Below are positions 1 through 12,514 of a stretch of 64,000 nt of DNA, piece after piece (within the stretch, counting starts at the first letter, position 1; each line of letters opens with the position of its first letter). Below the pieces are notes generated by a model. That model saw only the letters and a list, made by a program, of their open reading frames with translations. It did no database searches and was not told the DNA's origin. The position numbers and the translations under genes were made by a program. Origin of the DNA: Cryptomeria japonica (Eukaryota; Streptophyta; Pinopsida; Cupressales; Cupressaceae); assembly GCF_030272615.1 (NCBI RefSeq), contig NC_081410.1:111541433-111605432 (forward strand), read 5' to 3'.

Positions 1-3000
1 GCTTCCAATTCCTGATAATGGAAGAATCCCAAGACAAAAATAATGAAGAAATGTTAAAATGGGATTGAACATGAACATTGACTAGGTCTGAAATTGATCT
101 CTCAATGACTTCCAAAACTTTATCAACAGACAAAGACACTTTCCTAAAAACTCTTTTATTTATTTCCCACTAGATGGACCAAATGACTGATGCTAGAATG
201 ATGTGCCAAATACAAGAAAAGGTGGAGGAGGTAAACAGAGTAAGCCAGGACTGAAACAAATCCCAAATTGTGTTTGGCAAAGGCAGTGAATTTTGCAATC
301 TATTCAAAATGAATAACCAACACTGTTGAGAAAATGGACACTGAACAAACAAATGGTCAACTATTTCACTTTCCTTATTACACGGAACACAGAGAAATGG
401 TTGTGAAATTTGTAGCTTGACTAGTCTATCACTAGTTAAGATTTTGTTTTGAATTGCCAACCAAGAGAAGCAACCTGCTTTAGGAAAAACCTTGTTATTC
501 CAACATAATTTAAAAGCTCTTTGGTTCTGTTGTTGTTCCATCATATGTTGTAAAGATGCATATCCATTATAAACTAAAAATACACCTTGTTTGGAAGGAG
601 CCCAAAAAACTTTATCCGATTTATCTGAGAGGAATACAATCCTCTGATCGAAAAGGTTTTGTAACATCTGCTTTTGATTAATATTAGTGATAATATGTGA
701 AAAATCTTTCCAGGTGGCTTTTCCTGAATGTAATTCAATTCCATTGATATAGTCAATGAGTTTCTCACCCCATACATGAGTGAGAATAGGAATTATTTCT
801 TGCAGATGTTGACATTGTGCTAATGGAGGGTGTCCATTCCATGAGTCATTCGAGAAATGAATTGACTCCCCATTATTAACTTGCCAAGAAATATACGTGC
901 TTACCAATTCTCTAGAGGACATCATAAAGTTCCACATTGCAAATCCATTTGGGAGATTAGCAATGGTGAGGATTCTCAGCGGGTTTGAGGAGTCTAGATA
1001 CTTTGCTTGCATGATTTAACATCATTTTACATTAGGCTTGGAGTACATTTTCCATACCAATTTACCTCCAAATGCTTTATTCCATTTGGTGAGATCATGT
1101 AGTCCTACTCCTCCCACCGCCTTTCCATGTGACAAATTGGTGAGTGAAATTAATGGAATTTTCTTTTCTTGTGAAAGATTACCCTTCCATAAAAAGCTTC
1201 TGATAATTTTTTGGATCTTCATGACAACTGATTTTGGAGCCTTAAGGACAAAGATGTAGTAATTAGGTATGGAGGCCAAAACAGTTTTGATAAGGAGGAT
1301 GTGGCCTGAGAGAGACAACCATCTGACTCGCCAAGCTAAAATTCTTGAATTAATCCTTTCAAGCATATTTTCCCAATAAGATGATTTATTAGCTCCCATG
1401 AAGAAATGAATACCTAGGTATGAGCAAGGTAAATCTTCTAGTTTGAATCCCAAAATTTTAATGATCTTTCTGCTAATTGCAAGTTTTGTGTTGAAGATAA
1501 ATACCTTTGATTTCTGAGCACTAATTCGCTGACCTGAAACTGATGTGTAGGATTCCAAAACTTTCTTAATCTGATTAGCCTCTGCTATATTGGATTTTTC
1601 ATATAAAAGAGTGTCATCCACAAAGAGTGTGTGTGTGACTAAAATGGGAGTATTGGGAATGAGGATACCCTGCCAAGTGCCCTTTTCATTATTAACTTTG
1701 ACTAATCTACTAAGCGCTTCTGCCACGATGATGAACAAGAAAGGGGATAGTGGGTCTCCTTGCCTAATACCTTGAGTAGCTACAAAGAAACCTGAAGGTG
1801 TCCCATTGATAATGATTGAGAAGAATGCTCCTAAAATACATGCTCTAATCCATTTACACCATTTATCAGAGAATCCAAATTTGTGGATAACTTTTAAGAG
1901 AAAATTCCAATTTACCCTATCATAGGCCTTCATCATATCAAGCTTAGCAATAAAAGATGGCATTTGGGTGGTTTGGATAGAGTGGAGAACTTCATGTGCA
2001 ACTAATGCTCCTTCCACAGTTTCCCTCCCAGGGACAAAGCCCCCTTGTTCAAGTGATATAAGTTTTGGAATGAGTTTTTGCAATCTTCTATAAATGGCCT
2101 TAGTGAGAATTTTATAAATGGTATTACACAAGGAGATAGGCCTAAAATCCGCAAAAGTTTTTGGTACTCCAACTTTGGGCATAATTGCTACATTAGTAAC
2201 ATTGAACATCTTCAGCACTGAAGCACTTCTTCTTGACTCTTCAAGTGCTACCAACAAATCAAAACCTATGACATCCCAACATTTTTGAAAGAAAAGTGTC
2301 GTATACCCATCAGGGCCTGGGGATTTATCCAAGGCAAGTGAAAACACCACTCTACGAACTTCTTCAAGAGTGAAAGGTTTCATTAGATCCTCACTGTCGC
2401 ATTGGGAGATGATATTTGGGATAACATCTAAGACTTCTTGTTCTTTAGATGCTGACGGTGTGTTACTAAGGGGAGGAGCAAGCAAACTTTTTAAAAAAAT
2501 TACTCCTTCATCTTGAATTTCCTGAGGTTTTGTCAACCTAGTATCTGAAATAGCATCATTAATCTCAAATATTGAAGAGGCCACTCTTTTTGCTTTAGCT
2601 GACACGTGAAAGAATTTTGTATTCCTATCTCCTTCTTTCAACCAAAGTTCCCTAGACTTCTGCCTCCAGTAGACTTCCTCTCTCTTACATAACTCTTCCC
2701 ATGTTGTCTGTAGATGTTTTTGCTTGTCATACGTGGCATTATCCATGCCCTGCATATTGATATGATCCTGAATTTCTATTAGCTCTTTTGCCACCTTATC
2801 TTTTTCCTGGAAAATATTCTTAAAAACTGTAGCATTCCATACTTTTATTTGAGATTTAACATACTGCATTTTCTTGTAGAATTGAAGCATTTTATTTCCA
2901 TTATGAAATTGTGCACTCACCCACCATTGATGAAGTAGGGGGAGAAAATGAGGATATCTGAACCACATCCTTTTGAATTTGAACGAAGACCGATGAACAC

Positions 3001-3716
3001 AAGGTGAAGTCTTGGGAGAGATATTCAATGAAATGGCAAAGTGGTCTGAGCAAATAAGAGGGAGAATCTCTTATTCAAACTGGAAATTTTATACTAACCA
3101 TTGTTGAGAAATGAGAAATCTATCCAATCTCTCATCTATTTGTGAAAAGTTTGTTTCTCCTATTTGTCCATGTAAAAAAACCCTTTTTTGGCACTATATC
3201 TGTCAATGCATTATCAGAGATAAAACCCACAAAATATTCAATAGTTCGTATTGGAGGACAAATACCCCCTCTTTTTTCTTGGAGGGAGACAATAGCATTG
3301 AAGTCACCTCCCAAAATAATGTTGTGATCTACAAATTGATTGATAGCTGCTGCTATTATATTCCAGAGCCTCTTTTTGTCAAGTGTTCTAGTGGGTCCAT
3401 AAACATTAAATAGCATGAAAGACAGATCAAAGTTTTGAATACTCAATAGCTTCCAATTATTCCCTATGGTTGCTATTTATGCATTTACTGTTTTAGGGTT
3501 CCACATAACTATAAGCCCTCCTGAAGCTCCCTGGGCCGGAACATGTAATGATTTCCATTTTGCCCACTTGTGAATAGTGTTCTGAAATGTATCCTAAGAA
3601 TTTTTGGTTTCTTGTAACATAATGATATCAGCTACTGTCGAATCAAGATGGAGCTTAATTCGATTTCTTTTGTCATAAGCATTAATGCCTCTGACATTCC
3701 ATGAAATGATTCTCAT
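1..3716 (-). pseudogene. L1-type LINE ORF2 (endonuclease, reverse transcriptase), decayed
   Basis: Read leftwards from a Met at 3716, the product opens with an APE-type endonuclease start (ISWNVRGINAYDKR) and has GGDFNAI near 3320 and SDHFAISL near 3040. The reverse transcriptase follows at 1022-3028 with FRPISLCNTIYKIL, QGGFVPGR, KAYDRVNW and GIRQGDPLSP. The catalytic box near 1620 reads FVDD where plant L1s usually have FADD. The 170-1012 segment is the zinc-binding C-terminal domain (zf-RVT type), with CVPC...H...C spacing, and the frame runs off the left edge. In-frame stops lie in the endonuclease part and the frame changes between about 3130 and 3030, so the element is dead. The known role of the family is nicking target DNA and reverse transcribing its own RNA. 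The order EN-RT-zinc domain leaves little doubt about the class. Confidence 0.93.
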
Positions 3717-3739
3717 TGAAGATGAGGAGAGCAACATGC

Positions 3740-4700
3740 CCTCCTCGGCCTTTTAATGACAATGAATTTACCATCTAAAGTGGACTAAATGCCAATTAAT
3801 ATTTCCTCTTTCAATTTGGCTGATTTTGGTTTTCTCCCTCTTGTTTTTGGTGATTTAGATATCGGAGAAAGGCATGCAGGAGATTGGGAGATTGACAAAG
3901 ATTGTGAGAAATCATATGGAGGATCTTGTTGGCTTACACAATCTTATTGGTGAGTGTTGCCCTCTACATCCTTAATACTAGGCAGAATGTCAAAGTGAGA
4001 GTCCTGAGAGCCCATGGACAAAACTATAAGGTGATCTGGAAGTAATTGATCATCCTCATTTAGAACATCTTCATCAATTTCATCAAATCATTGGGAGCCC
4101 ACTGAATGTAACATTCCATTGGCAATTTGATCTAGGTTATCTAATGATTTTTGGACCTTGGGTTCCTCATACAACTGAACTAGTCGAACTGAGCATAGCC
4201 AATCATTAGCTAATTGGTCTAGATTATCTGGCAGTCTATGCACATCTAGTTTCTCATGCCATTGTATTAACCTCTTTGGACATGGGAAAGAATTGCTATT
4301 ATCTTCCTTGAAGGCATTCATAAGATCAAGAGGTCGACTATATGTAGACAGTTTAGAGGCCATTTTATTTATTTTACTAAACATTTCTAAAAATAAAACA
4401 TTCACCTTCCTTGGAGAGAATAAGGAGGTAAAGCCCATGGTCTTAAATTTTTGAGAAGGAGATATCATTCTGGCCACAAAGGTTTTACCAATTTCAACTG
4501 ATGCATACAAGTATAAGGAATTGGTGAAAGTCAAAACTTGATCGTTCTGGTTGGAGAATTGGAGTGCATATAATAACCAATTGACTAATGATCTTTGCAC
4601 CTTAGGGTCCTCAAACCTTTGAGTAGCCCTAGCTAGACATAGCCAGACATTGGTTACTTGGCCTAGGATATTGTTTGCGAACAGATTTGTCTCCTTCTTG
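3740..4700 (-). pseudogene. LINE ORF1 (gag-like), C-terminal part
   Basis: This lies directly upstream of ORF2 on the same strand, the usual place of ORF1 in plant L1 elements. An open stretch covers 4088-4600 and continues past a single stop at 4087 into an acidic tail and a basic stretch (SPKTRGRKPKSAKLKEE) near 3830. The segment 4246-4582 is clearly homologous at protein level to 9718-10053 (both contain EIGKTFVARM, SPRK and a KEDS/KEDN motif). No zinc knuckle is seen in this part. The assignment rests on position and on the match to the block at 9.7-11 kb, which carries the recognisable ORF1 domain. Confidence 0.7.
4140..4672 (-). repeat. Diverged ~88-bp repeat within LINE ORF1
   Basis: A unit of about 88 bp at 4140-4230 recurs at 4583-4672, and part of it recurs again at 4088-4139. 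The encoded motif is of the form DNLDQLAN-WLCSVRL-EEPKVQ-SL. The units flank the 340-bp segment that is also shared with 9718-10053. Confidence 0.6.
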
Positions 4701-4739
4701 AAATTTTAACTATTATCTTCTTAAAGAAAAATATGACTC

Positions 4740-5512
4740 CGTTTTACCCTTTAGAAAGAAACAAATATACCAACAGTTGGAAGAATTAATGAAAATTCAA
4801 CCTTTGATTTACAATGAATTTATTATACAACTGATATGCTAACACTTTTAACCAGAAAGCATTTAAAGGCTCCAACATTTATCCATCAACACAAATAAAC
4901 GCCTTCAAAACAACAACATAGGAAAATGTCTCAGACAATATTCAAAGGAGAGTTCACAGACCCTCATTCATAAAATTCTTGTTGTATAAATTCAAAGCAA
5001 AATAAGGACTCAGCATAAACTAATGGCTCGATCGATACTCTCTCATGCTTCACAAAGCAAGGGGGATCAAGCAAATCAATACAATGTGAGTCATCCAACA
5101 ACAAATAATAAACATGAACTGAAAAGGGAATACAGAGATAACTGATCATCAAATTATATTATGCTCATAACAACTTAAGAAAGATTACGAATCTCAGAAC
5201 GCACAGATTCAAAGATAACACAACATTTCATTGATAACTAGTCATTGTATCATCCAAACAATTCATATCAAAATTTTATCTACTGCTCCCAAAATCACAG
5301 TTTTCGGAACCAATACAAAGACAATCTCTTCCGCTTAAATAGCCACCAGGCCATAGTTTTTACATGATCAAAAAATATTTACTTTCACCCAAGTGAAAGA
5401 AACCGTTTAAAGCAACATAGGAGGAAACTAAACTAACAGCCACTAAAAGGCTGATATTTCATTTTCAGATCAGCTAGGCTTCCACCATGGTAGAGGAGGT
5501 TGTAGGCTTGTC
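4740..5512. other. No gene recognised
   Basis: AT-rich sequence between the LINE and the unknown reading frame. Only short accidental frames are present. It would hold the 3' flank of the element that encodes 5513-8652, but I could not identify a terminal repeat or target duplication. Confidence 0.5.
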
Positions 5513-8500
5513 CTACTTTGCCTCAGAACCCCACCATTCAAGGTGCGCTACCGAGAAGTTTAAGATGACTTGGAAATACGACAGACCAATGTACAAGATC
5601 CTCTGCTTCCACACTTCTTTGTCCATATTTACCTGTGTAACTTTTGTCTTGTGAACCTCTAAATGGTTCGAACAGGCAAAGAGCATTGACTCAATCCTTG
5701 CCGATTTTGAAAAGTCATCAATGGTCAAGGATTTTGTTGTCTAAATGAACTCGATCCTTTCTTGAAAGACCTTAGTCATGTCTACAGCTTCTTTGATTAC
5801 CTTGGTGCCCTCCTTCATGAGTTGAATATCAATACACTTGAGGTCCTTCTGCATCATGTCAATCAAGTCAGTCAGTCCTTTGAGCAGCTTGGTGGATTCT
5901 TCATGGCCCTGCTTGATGATAGAATTGCGCCATTCCATGTTTTTCTTTGACATGTACAACACATTGTCATCCAAGTTCTCCACCGGTTTCTTAGCCAGGA
6001 ATTTCATCACTCCATACTTCTAAATATCGTTCATCTGTGCGAGGACTACTACCCACTTAATCCTTTCTTTTTCCCAGGTGGTTGTTTCCAGTTCAAGCTC
6101 TTTACTCATGGTTTCACCATCCTTATAAACTTTAACCAGATTATGAATATAATCTGACCCTTGTTGTATTATCAGACCCAACCATTTATTAAATATCTTC
6201 ATCACTACCTTGTTCCTTTGAACTTGATATAGCATCTTCTGGTTTGCTGGTGATTTAGGGTCAAATGACACTGGTATCTATGATAATGGTTGGGGGTCTA
6301 GGTCATGGATAGCATTGATGTACTGAGCCATCTGTGTGACAACTTGCTTCAGTTCTCTCTTATCTTTTTCATCTTTCTAAGTCCTTGAAATTATCCTCTT
6401 CATGGAGGATTCCAGATGTTTAACATCTACAACCCTTGAAGCAACCCCCAAATCTATCTTCTCCATGGTGAAATCCTCCTCCATAGCCTTGTCTGCGTCT
6501 CTTCCAAGAATGGGTTTGGCAACTTCAGTTGTCCGGTGACCTGTTGTGTCATCCACATCAAGCATTGCCTGTGTTTTGAGATTTTTGGGCTTTGATGTCT
6601 TTCCCAAGCATCTGCTAACCATGTCCTCTATTGGAATTGTGATTGGCACCACACTCCTCTTTTTCCCAATGGCGGCTTCCAGCCATCTTGGTGCAATTGC
6701 AGGTTCCTTAGGTGGCGGAGTGGTTTGTGCATCTGGTGAAGTAACAATTACTAGGGTATTCATGGGATTCTGTTGAATTTCCACTTCTTTATTTGTGTCC
6801 ATTCCTTACATCTCGGGCTCGCCTTGATCCTATGAATCCATTGTTTGTTCAAGCTCTTCACTGGGGTCCAAGTCTACAATGACCTATTTTAGGACAGGTG
6901 CCTTACTCCTCTTTTTGCTTCTTGACCGAGTTACTCGGCCAGCTGTGAAACTGGGTGGTGACCTTTTTGGCCTTCTTGGTTGAATTTTCTCTACAATGGG
7001 CTTTGAGACACCTGCAACAACAACAATTTCATTAGTGGCAGAAACAGGAAATTGAACCAGAATGTGTGAATCAATTCTTGATTCGTGTGAGGACATGTGG
7101 GATTCATCCTTGAACTTCTAATTCCTTAACCATCTCTTTGTTCTCCTGACAACATTGAAGGTTCTTGTTTGGATACTGTCATCTTCCTTTTTGTTCCAGT
7201 CAATTTTTGGAATCACTTTTCCTTCAATCTCAGTATTAAACTCAGGATCCAAAACATTCTTCTCTATATCTTTTGATACGTCGGATATATTAATTGGGAG
7301 CCTCATGGTAGTTATCTGCTACAAAGTGAATCTGGACCACAATCTCTTTCTCACTTCATACTCATCCTTGTATTTCTCCCAATAATTCTCTATCTGAGGT
7401 TCGTGACAAAAATGATTGTCTACATTAGGGTTCTCCCTTGCATAACCCTTGCTGTCAAATTTTCGCCTTGCCACATATGGCTGCAGGTTCATCCTTTTGA
7501 ACTCTAGTTCCATGTTCAAGGCATCTGATACAGACTGGCAACTGTAATATCTGAGTTCAACGGGAAATACCACACCAGACTCGCCCTTTGCTCTTAATAT
7601 TTTCTCTATGTAGGCCAACTGCCTGCTCACTTCTATAAGCACATAGCTATCAAAGCGTACCTGGGTAGCTTGAATGGTTGGCCTTCAAAGCCACCTACCC
7701 GTATGTAAGTAAACCGAGGAAATTGGATAAAGAAACTTCCATATATACTCACAAATTCCATAGCTTCAACCGACATTCTCCTATTTGCATCACCCTGAAG
7801 CTCAAAGGTAAGTCTCCCCGTGAAGACTCCATTCCACCTCTCAATCTGCTCAACATGTCTCTGTTGTTGCAACAACGAGTAAAAATTATAAACCCTCATT
7901 CCATCAATCTAGGGTTCATTAGATAGTCCAGGTCAATCCCTTGTGCAAGCTAAAATGTAGAAAAGATAGGAAGACATGTAAAACCCTGTCATCCCCACAA
8001 AATTGCTCAATCCTTTGTGAAGTCTCTCTGCAATTACTTGAGACCAATCCAAAAATCTATCATTGGATAAAACCACTTGGATGAAAAAGTACATCCAATC
8101 CTCCCAGTAGAAGGAATGTGAATTCCCCTTCACTCTGTTCAAAAGTATAACAATGTCTCGCACCTCTGGGATGAAGTGTTGTCTGGTCAGGGGCTTGGGT
8201 AACCGTGATCCTCCTTTCTGAATCTTCAAGAGCCAATTTCTAGCAATTACACTCCTGTACTTGCTCTTCTTTTCAGATAAATAGGCGTATGAACTCCCAA
8301 TATTCCAATACTCATACTCATTCTTATGCAGAATACCCATTGCTGCCATCATTGTTTCTCTATTAATTCTGACTAGCTCCTCACCATCACAGATTCTGAT
8401 ACATTTGTTCTCAGAATCATATTTGTTCATGCATGCCAACACTAAATCTGGGCACGATGCGACGAGCGGGAATGCAACAGCTTCCACAAGACCACTCTTA

Positions 8501-8652
8501 ACTATCTTTTCAATTAATGAACCAGTCTGAGGGTTCTTGGTTCTTTCCAGGAAATCCCCTAAATCTACATGAATTAAGGAGGTGTCTTCCAATTCCAGCA
8601 AAATAATCACTAGACATGAGGTCTGGCCAAGCTTCGGCATCATAGGCCTCAT
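5513..8652 (-). pseudogene. Long decayed reading frame of unknown family (copy A)
   Basis: One gene-like frame runs from a Met at 8652 to about 5513, roughly 1045 codons. It is in one phase down to about 7640 and in a second phase from there to the end, with about eight stops, so one frameshift and a few nonsense changes would explain it. The N-terminal ~330 residues look globular, with WEDWMYFFIQVVLS and a hydrophobic segment near 7940-7980. A basic, Ser/Lys/Arg-rich low-complexity section follows at 6890-7000 (TRSRSKKRSKAP). The C-terminal ~300 residues are helical and charged, resembling a coiled coil. The C-terminal half matches 51400-53004. No reverse transcriptase, integrase, transposase or zinc-finger motif is seen. 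It is probably the accessory protein of a retroelement; I do not recognise the family. Confidence 0.6.
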
Positions 8653-9178
8653 GTTAACTATCTACCCTTTAACCAAGAAATTTTAACAACAAGACAATAT
8701 CCTACCCCAACAATTTAGAGATTTCCCTTTTCTATACTGATAAAAACCTCAGAATCTCAAAGAAACACAACTTAGGAGAAATCAACTGAACTTACCCATT
8801 AACACCATGAAAATTAGAAATTCTTTTGGAGAACAAAGCTGATTTTACCTTCAGCGCCTCCAATTTACTAAAGAATGGCAGTTATGACCTTCCTAAATAT
8901 AGAAACAAATTCATACACATTTCCTTCAATTGGATGGATAAATATCTTTAGAGCTACACATGCTTCAGCATGATTTACCCAAGCATGCGAAGTAATGGTG
9001 AAATGACACAAACTGACACCTTCTTAATTATCCATCACTTTCGCACAAGTAATTTGATGTTCTCATGATTACTTTCCACATTTAGAATTTTAAATTGTCG
9101 AATAAGGGAATATTCCTTCTTGTCACTCCGCTTTTATTTCCACCAAAAAGCTTTAGAGTTAGTTTTTAAATGAACCCA

Positions 9179-9615
9179 TGAACCTTGAACCGTTTGACAA
9201 AAAGGTTCATCAGTTCAATGTTCACTTAAGAAATATAGCAGTGAGTGGGCGGCACACAAAACAACACCGGGAACGAGCAACAAAAGAAAAGAACTATTAA
9301 ACATGAACCTTGAACGTTTTGAACTGCTTTGAAATTTGGTTCAAGGTTCAAGATTGCATATCAACTCAAAACATAAGGACTCACACTTGTCATATAATGA
9401 TACATTGCCGCGACTCACGAAAAGGCATTTTGAACTTTGAACCTTGAACCGCTTGAAATTTGGTTCATCGGGTTCAAAACTTCAATGACCACAAACAAAA
9501 GAGCACTTGTTTGCATGACGACAAAGACCACAAATGACTCTTTTACAAAATGTTCTTTGAACCTTGAACCTATTGAACTTGTTTTGAAAGAGTTCAACAG
9601 TTCAAGTACGAAGGA
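9179..9615. repeat. Array of four stem-loop units with TGAACCTTGAACC
   Basis: Copies of TGAACCTTGAAC begin at 9179, 9304, 9438 and 9558, spaced 125, 134 and 120 bp. Each is followed within 20-35 bp by a GGTTCA or GTTCAA complement, so each can fold into a hairpin. Sequence between copies is not conserved. The array lies upstream of the unknown - strand frame at 5513-8652. From 8660 to 9170 I see nothing else. Confidence 0.7.
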
Positions 9616-9684
9616 AAATGAATGACCCGACAAAATTAAAGGCACAAAGGCAACCCGCGAGCAAGAATACTTTAAAAGGGAAAA

Positions 9685-10973
9685 ATTATGGGTGGACTAA
9701 CAGATATCTATTGATCTCTACACACCCAACTTCTCACATCCTTGTAGTAGCCTCTTGAAACATGGGACAGGATTACAACTATCTTCCTTAGAGGCATCCA
9801 ATAATTCCACAAACTGACTAGATGTAGGCAATCTAGAGAGCAACATATTTGTTTTACTAGAGATTTCTAAGAGGGAATCATTCGCCTTCCTTGGAGAGTA
9901 CAGAGAAGAAAAACCCATGCCCTTAAGATTTCGAGAGGGAGATAACATTCTGGCCACAAAAGTTTTACCAATTTCAATTGGGGCATACGAGCATAAGAAG
10001 ATGGTGAAATTTAATCCTTGCTCCTTTTGATTAAAAGTTTTAGTGCAGATAATAACCAATTCCACTTTGAAGATATATTGGGTGTATTTACCCATTCGGA
10101 AGTCAATAACTACATTTCCTACTTTGGGGACTGGTTCATATACTCAGAAATGGTTGTCCTAACCTGATTAATATGGTTTTTATCAGTTTGAATGTGTTGA
10201 ATGGGAATAGGACTATCATGCAAATCCACACCTGGACTAGAGGCAAATAAACAAAGGGATGGATCTGTAGAGTGATCATCACAAACTTTGATTGTTTGAT
10301 GCAAATATTGTTGACATTGAACATTGAAATGCCCTAGAACGTCTGAATGAGAATCCACTATTTCGGGTTCTTCAAGAATGATAGTTTGTTTCCAAGTACC
10401 AAATTCAGAAATAACTGATAAATTATTTGGTACCAATTTTGACGTGTCGAGAAGCAAACATAATTAAATTGGAAGATGAGTAAATTCAAAAGGAATTAGA
10501 TCATGCTTGATGAAAATTCCAATTTGGTTTACAAATAGCTCAATTAGCTCTAAATCTCTATATTCCAAAGGCAAGGACAGAAAGGAGATCTAGAAGGGGG
10601 CAAATTTACAGATTGCAGAATCTGTCTTGAAGTTTGGTACCCATGGGACAGTGAAAAGACCAAAACCCTTACAGAACCAACCCTTATACTTATGGGTCAT
10701 ATCCCTAAAGTGTTTTGAATGAAAGATTGCAATAAAAAATAATGATCCATTATCAATGTAGAAAATTTCCTTAACCCCTTTCCAACCTTTCTTGGCCCAT
10801 GTTAGTAAATTATCAGATGAAGGAGAAGATTTCCAAAACTTACCAACAAACGCTCTTTCTCGAAGATGCAAAATTTGGGGCATAATGGCCTGATCCAGTA
10901 GAGTAACCTTATACTTCTTATCAAGGCGGCTTGATTCAGGAGTGATCACATTATCTCTTTTTTTGATCGACAA
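9685..10973 (-). pseudogene. LINE ORF1 with DUF4283-like domain
   Basis: Reading leftwards, the segment 10973-10460 has the layout of the DUF4283 RNA-binding region of plant LINE ORF1 proteins: FVGKFW, then WAKKGWKGVKEIFYIDNGSL, a WFCKGFGLFTVPWVPNF box and a WISFLSLPLEY-like box around 10570. The remainder (10457-10119 and 10095-9718) is a weakly structured acidic tail in other phases. The 9718-10053 part is homologous to 4246-4582 in the left-hand LINE. It is either the 5' half of that same LINE, split by the ~5-kb block at 4740-9685, or a second LINE copy. Several frame changes make it a pseudogene. Confidence 0.75.
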
Positions 10974-11580
10974 TTCAATATGTTCTTCATTCAGCTATTT
11001 TTTCCTTCAAATTTTTAAGGGCTCATCAAATGTTCAGGGGGGATCTTCACCCGACCTATCTTTGCGAAGCTGCCTATCAGATTTTGGGATAAAGGGCACT
11101 TTAAGGTTGAAAGGTGAATGGTCTCGGTTCCCTACATTATCAACCTTTGGGTTGAAGGATGCTCTAAATGTGGGATCTGAAAGATATCGACTCCCTGCGA
11201 TTGGAATATTGTTTGGGAAGGAGGCAGAACGGTCTCGGCTCCCTGAACTAATAGACTTTGGGTTGAAGGACACTCTAAGTGTGGGATATGAAGGATCTCA
11301 ACTCCCTACGATTGGAATATTATTCAGGTAGGAGAGGAATTTGGGATTGCATACTGATATATTGTTGGGCCAGGAAGAATATGAGGGTAAAAACTGGTCG
11401 TAGAGTATGTTTGTGCTTTTGAAATCCGCTTCTATATGACTCCTCAGACGATCTAAGAACCCTTTACCCCTGACAAGATCACGTGAATGTTCACAGCAAA
11501 AACCCTCGTAGATACAAATATTGGCTGCTTTTGTTTGGATAATCTTTTGAACGGACGTCTATGATTTTGTCAAGAATTCT
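10974..11580 (-). pseudogene. LINE ORF1 N-terminal region with 111-bp tandem repeat
   Basis: Upstream of the DUF4283-like domain the - strand stays open for long stretches (11034-11273 and about 11310-11570). It contains a tandem pair of 111-bp units starting at 11120 and 11231, each with GGTCTCGG and TTTGGGTTGAAGGA. The encoded repeat has SFNPK and GSRDR/GNRDH motifs. The leftmost frame contains a conserved-looking start region (ANICIYEGFCCEHSRDLV). I infer it is the N-terminal extension or 5' leader of the LINE ORF1. Confidence 0.5.
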
Positions 11581-11699
11581 AGGTCTTCTTATTCCTCTGA
11601 GAATTGAAATCACAGTTGTTATACTACCAAAATTCATTTAACCAATCACACACACAAACCCTCTTTAGTTTTGAGATTTATATTTCATTTATCTCCTCT

Positions 11700-12480
11700 T
11701 ATTGTAATTTAGAGATAATGACTTTTCAAATATATCTCACTAGGATATTTTTCTCTAGTCAAATAATTCATTAAGTCATCTATCCTTGGAAATGGAAAAC
11801 TATACCCTAAATTGATCTTATGTAGGGCCTTGAAATTTATACACATCCCTTGTTCTTGTCCTTTTCAAATATATCTCACTAGAATATTTTTCTTTGGTCA
11901 AATAATCCATTAAGTCATCAATCCTTGAAAATGGTAACCTATACCCTAAATTGATCTTATTTGTGGCCTTGAAATCTATACACATCCCTTGTTCTTGTCC
12001 TTTCTTTCATACTAGCATTGTTAATAATGTGTAAGGACTTAATTCTCTTACTAAAAAATTCTTAAATAGATATTTGCATTTGTTTATTTAAATATTCATT
12101 CTCTATTGTCATTATCCTATGATCACCCTTATCTAGAAAACAATCTCCTAGAATTAAATCCATATGGTGAATAATACTCCTTACTAGAAACAATCCATGT
12201 AGCATACTATCTCATTCTATAATTTTATTCCTTTAATATATCAATAGTTCTAGCTTATGATAACTTATCCTCCTCTATACTACCACATATCTTGGGAACT
12301 ATGCAAGACCACATATCTTGGAAACTATGCAAAGACCATTCTTTGAATCTTTTGACCTTTAGGAAACTTTTTATCCTCAACTAAACATACTTTATTTCTA
12401 AATTTCACTTGGTTCCCTTTATCTTTCAATGGGGAAATAATACATGCCTCGCTTCACTTCATTAAAATATATGTATTCTC
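11700..12480 (-). pseudogene. Ty3/gypsy reverse transcriptase remnant with 139-bp tandem duplication
   Basis: The - strand gives a typical gypsy RT start: GMCIDFKATNKINLGY, then PFSRIDDLMDYL and SEIYLK. Upstream at about 12080 is EYLNKQMQ, as in the linker before the RT. The RT start is present twice in tandem (about 11724-11860 and 11863-11999; period 139 bp). Because 139 is not a multiple of three, the second copy is out of phase. Many stops show that it is old. Confidence 0.7.
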
Positions 12481-12514
12481 TCTACCAGTATAAATAAATT
12501 TTCTATCATAATAT

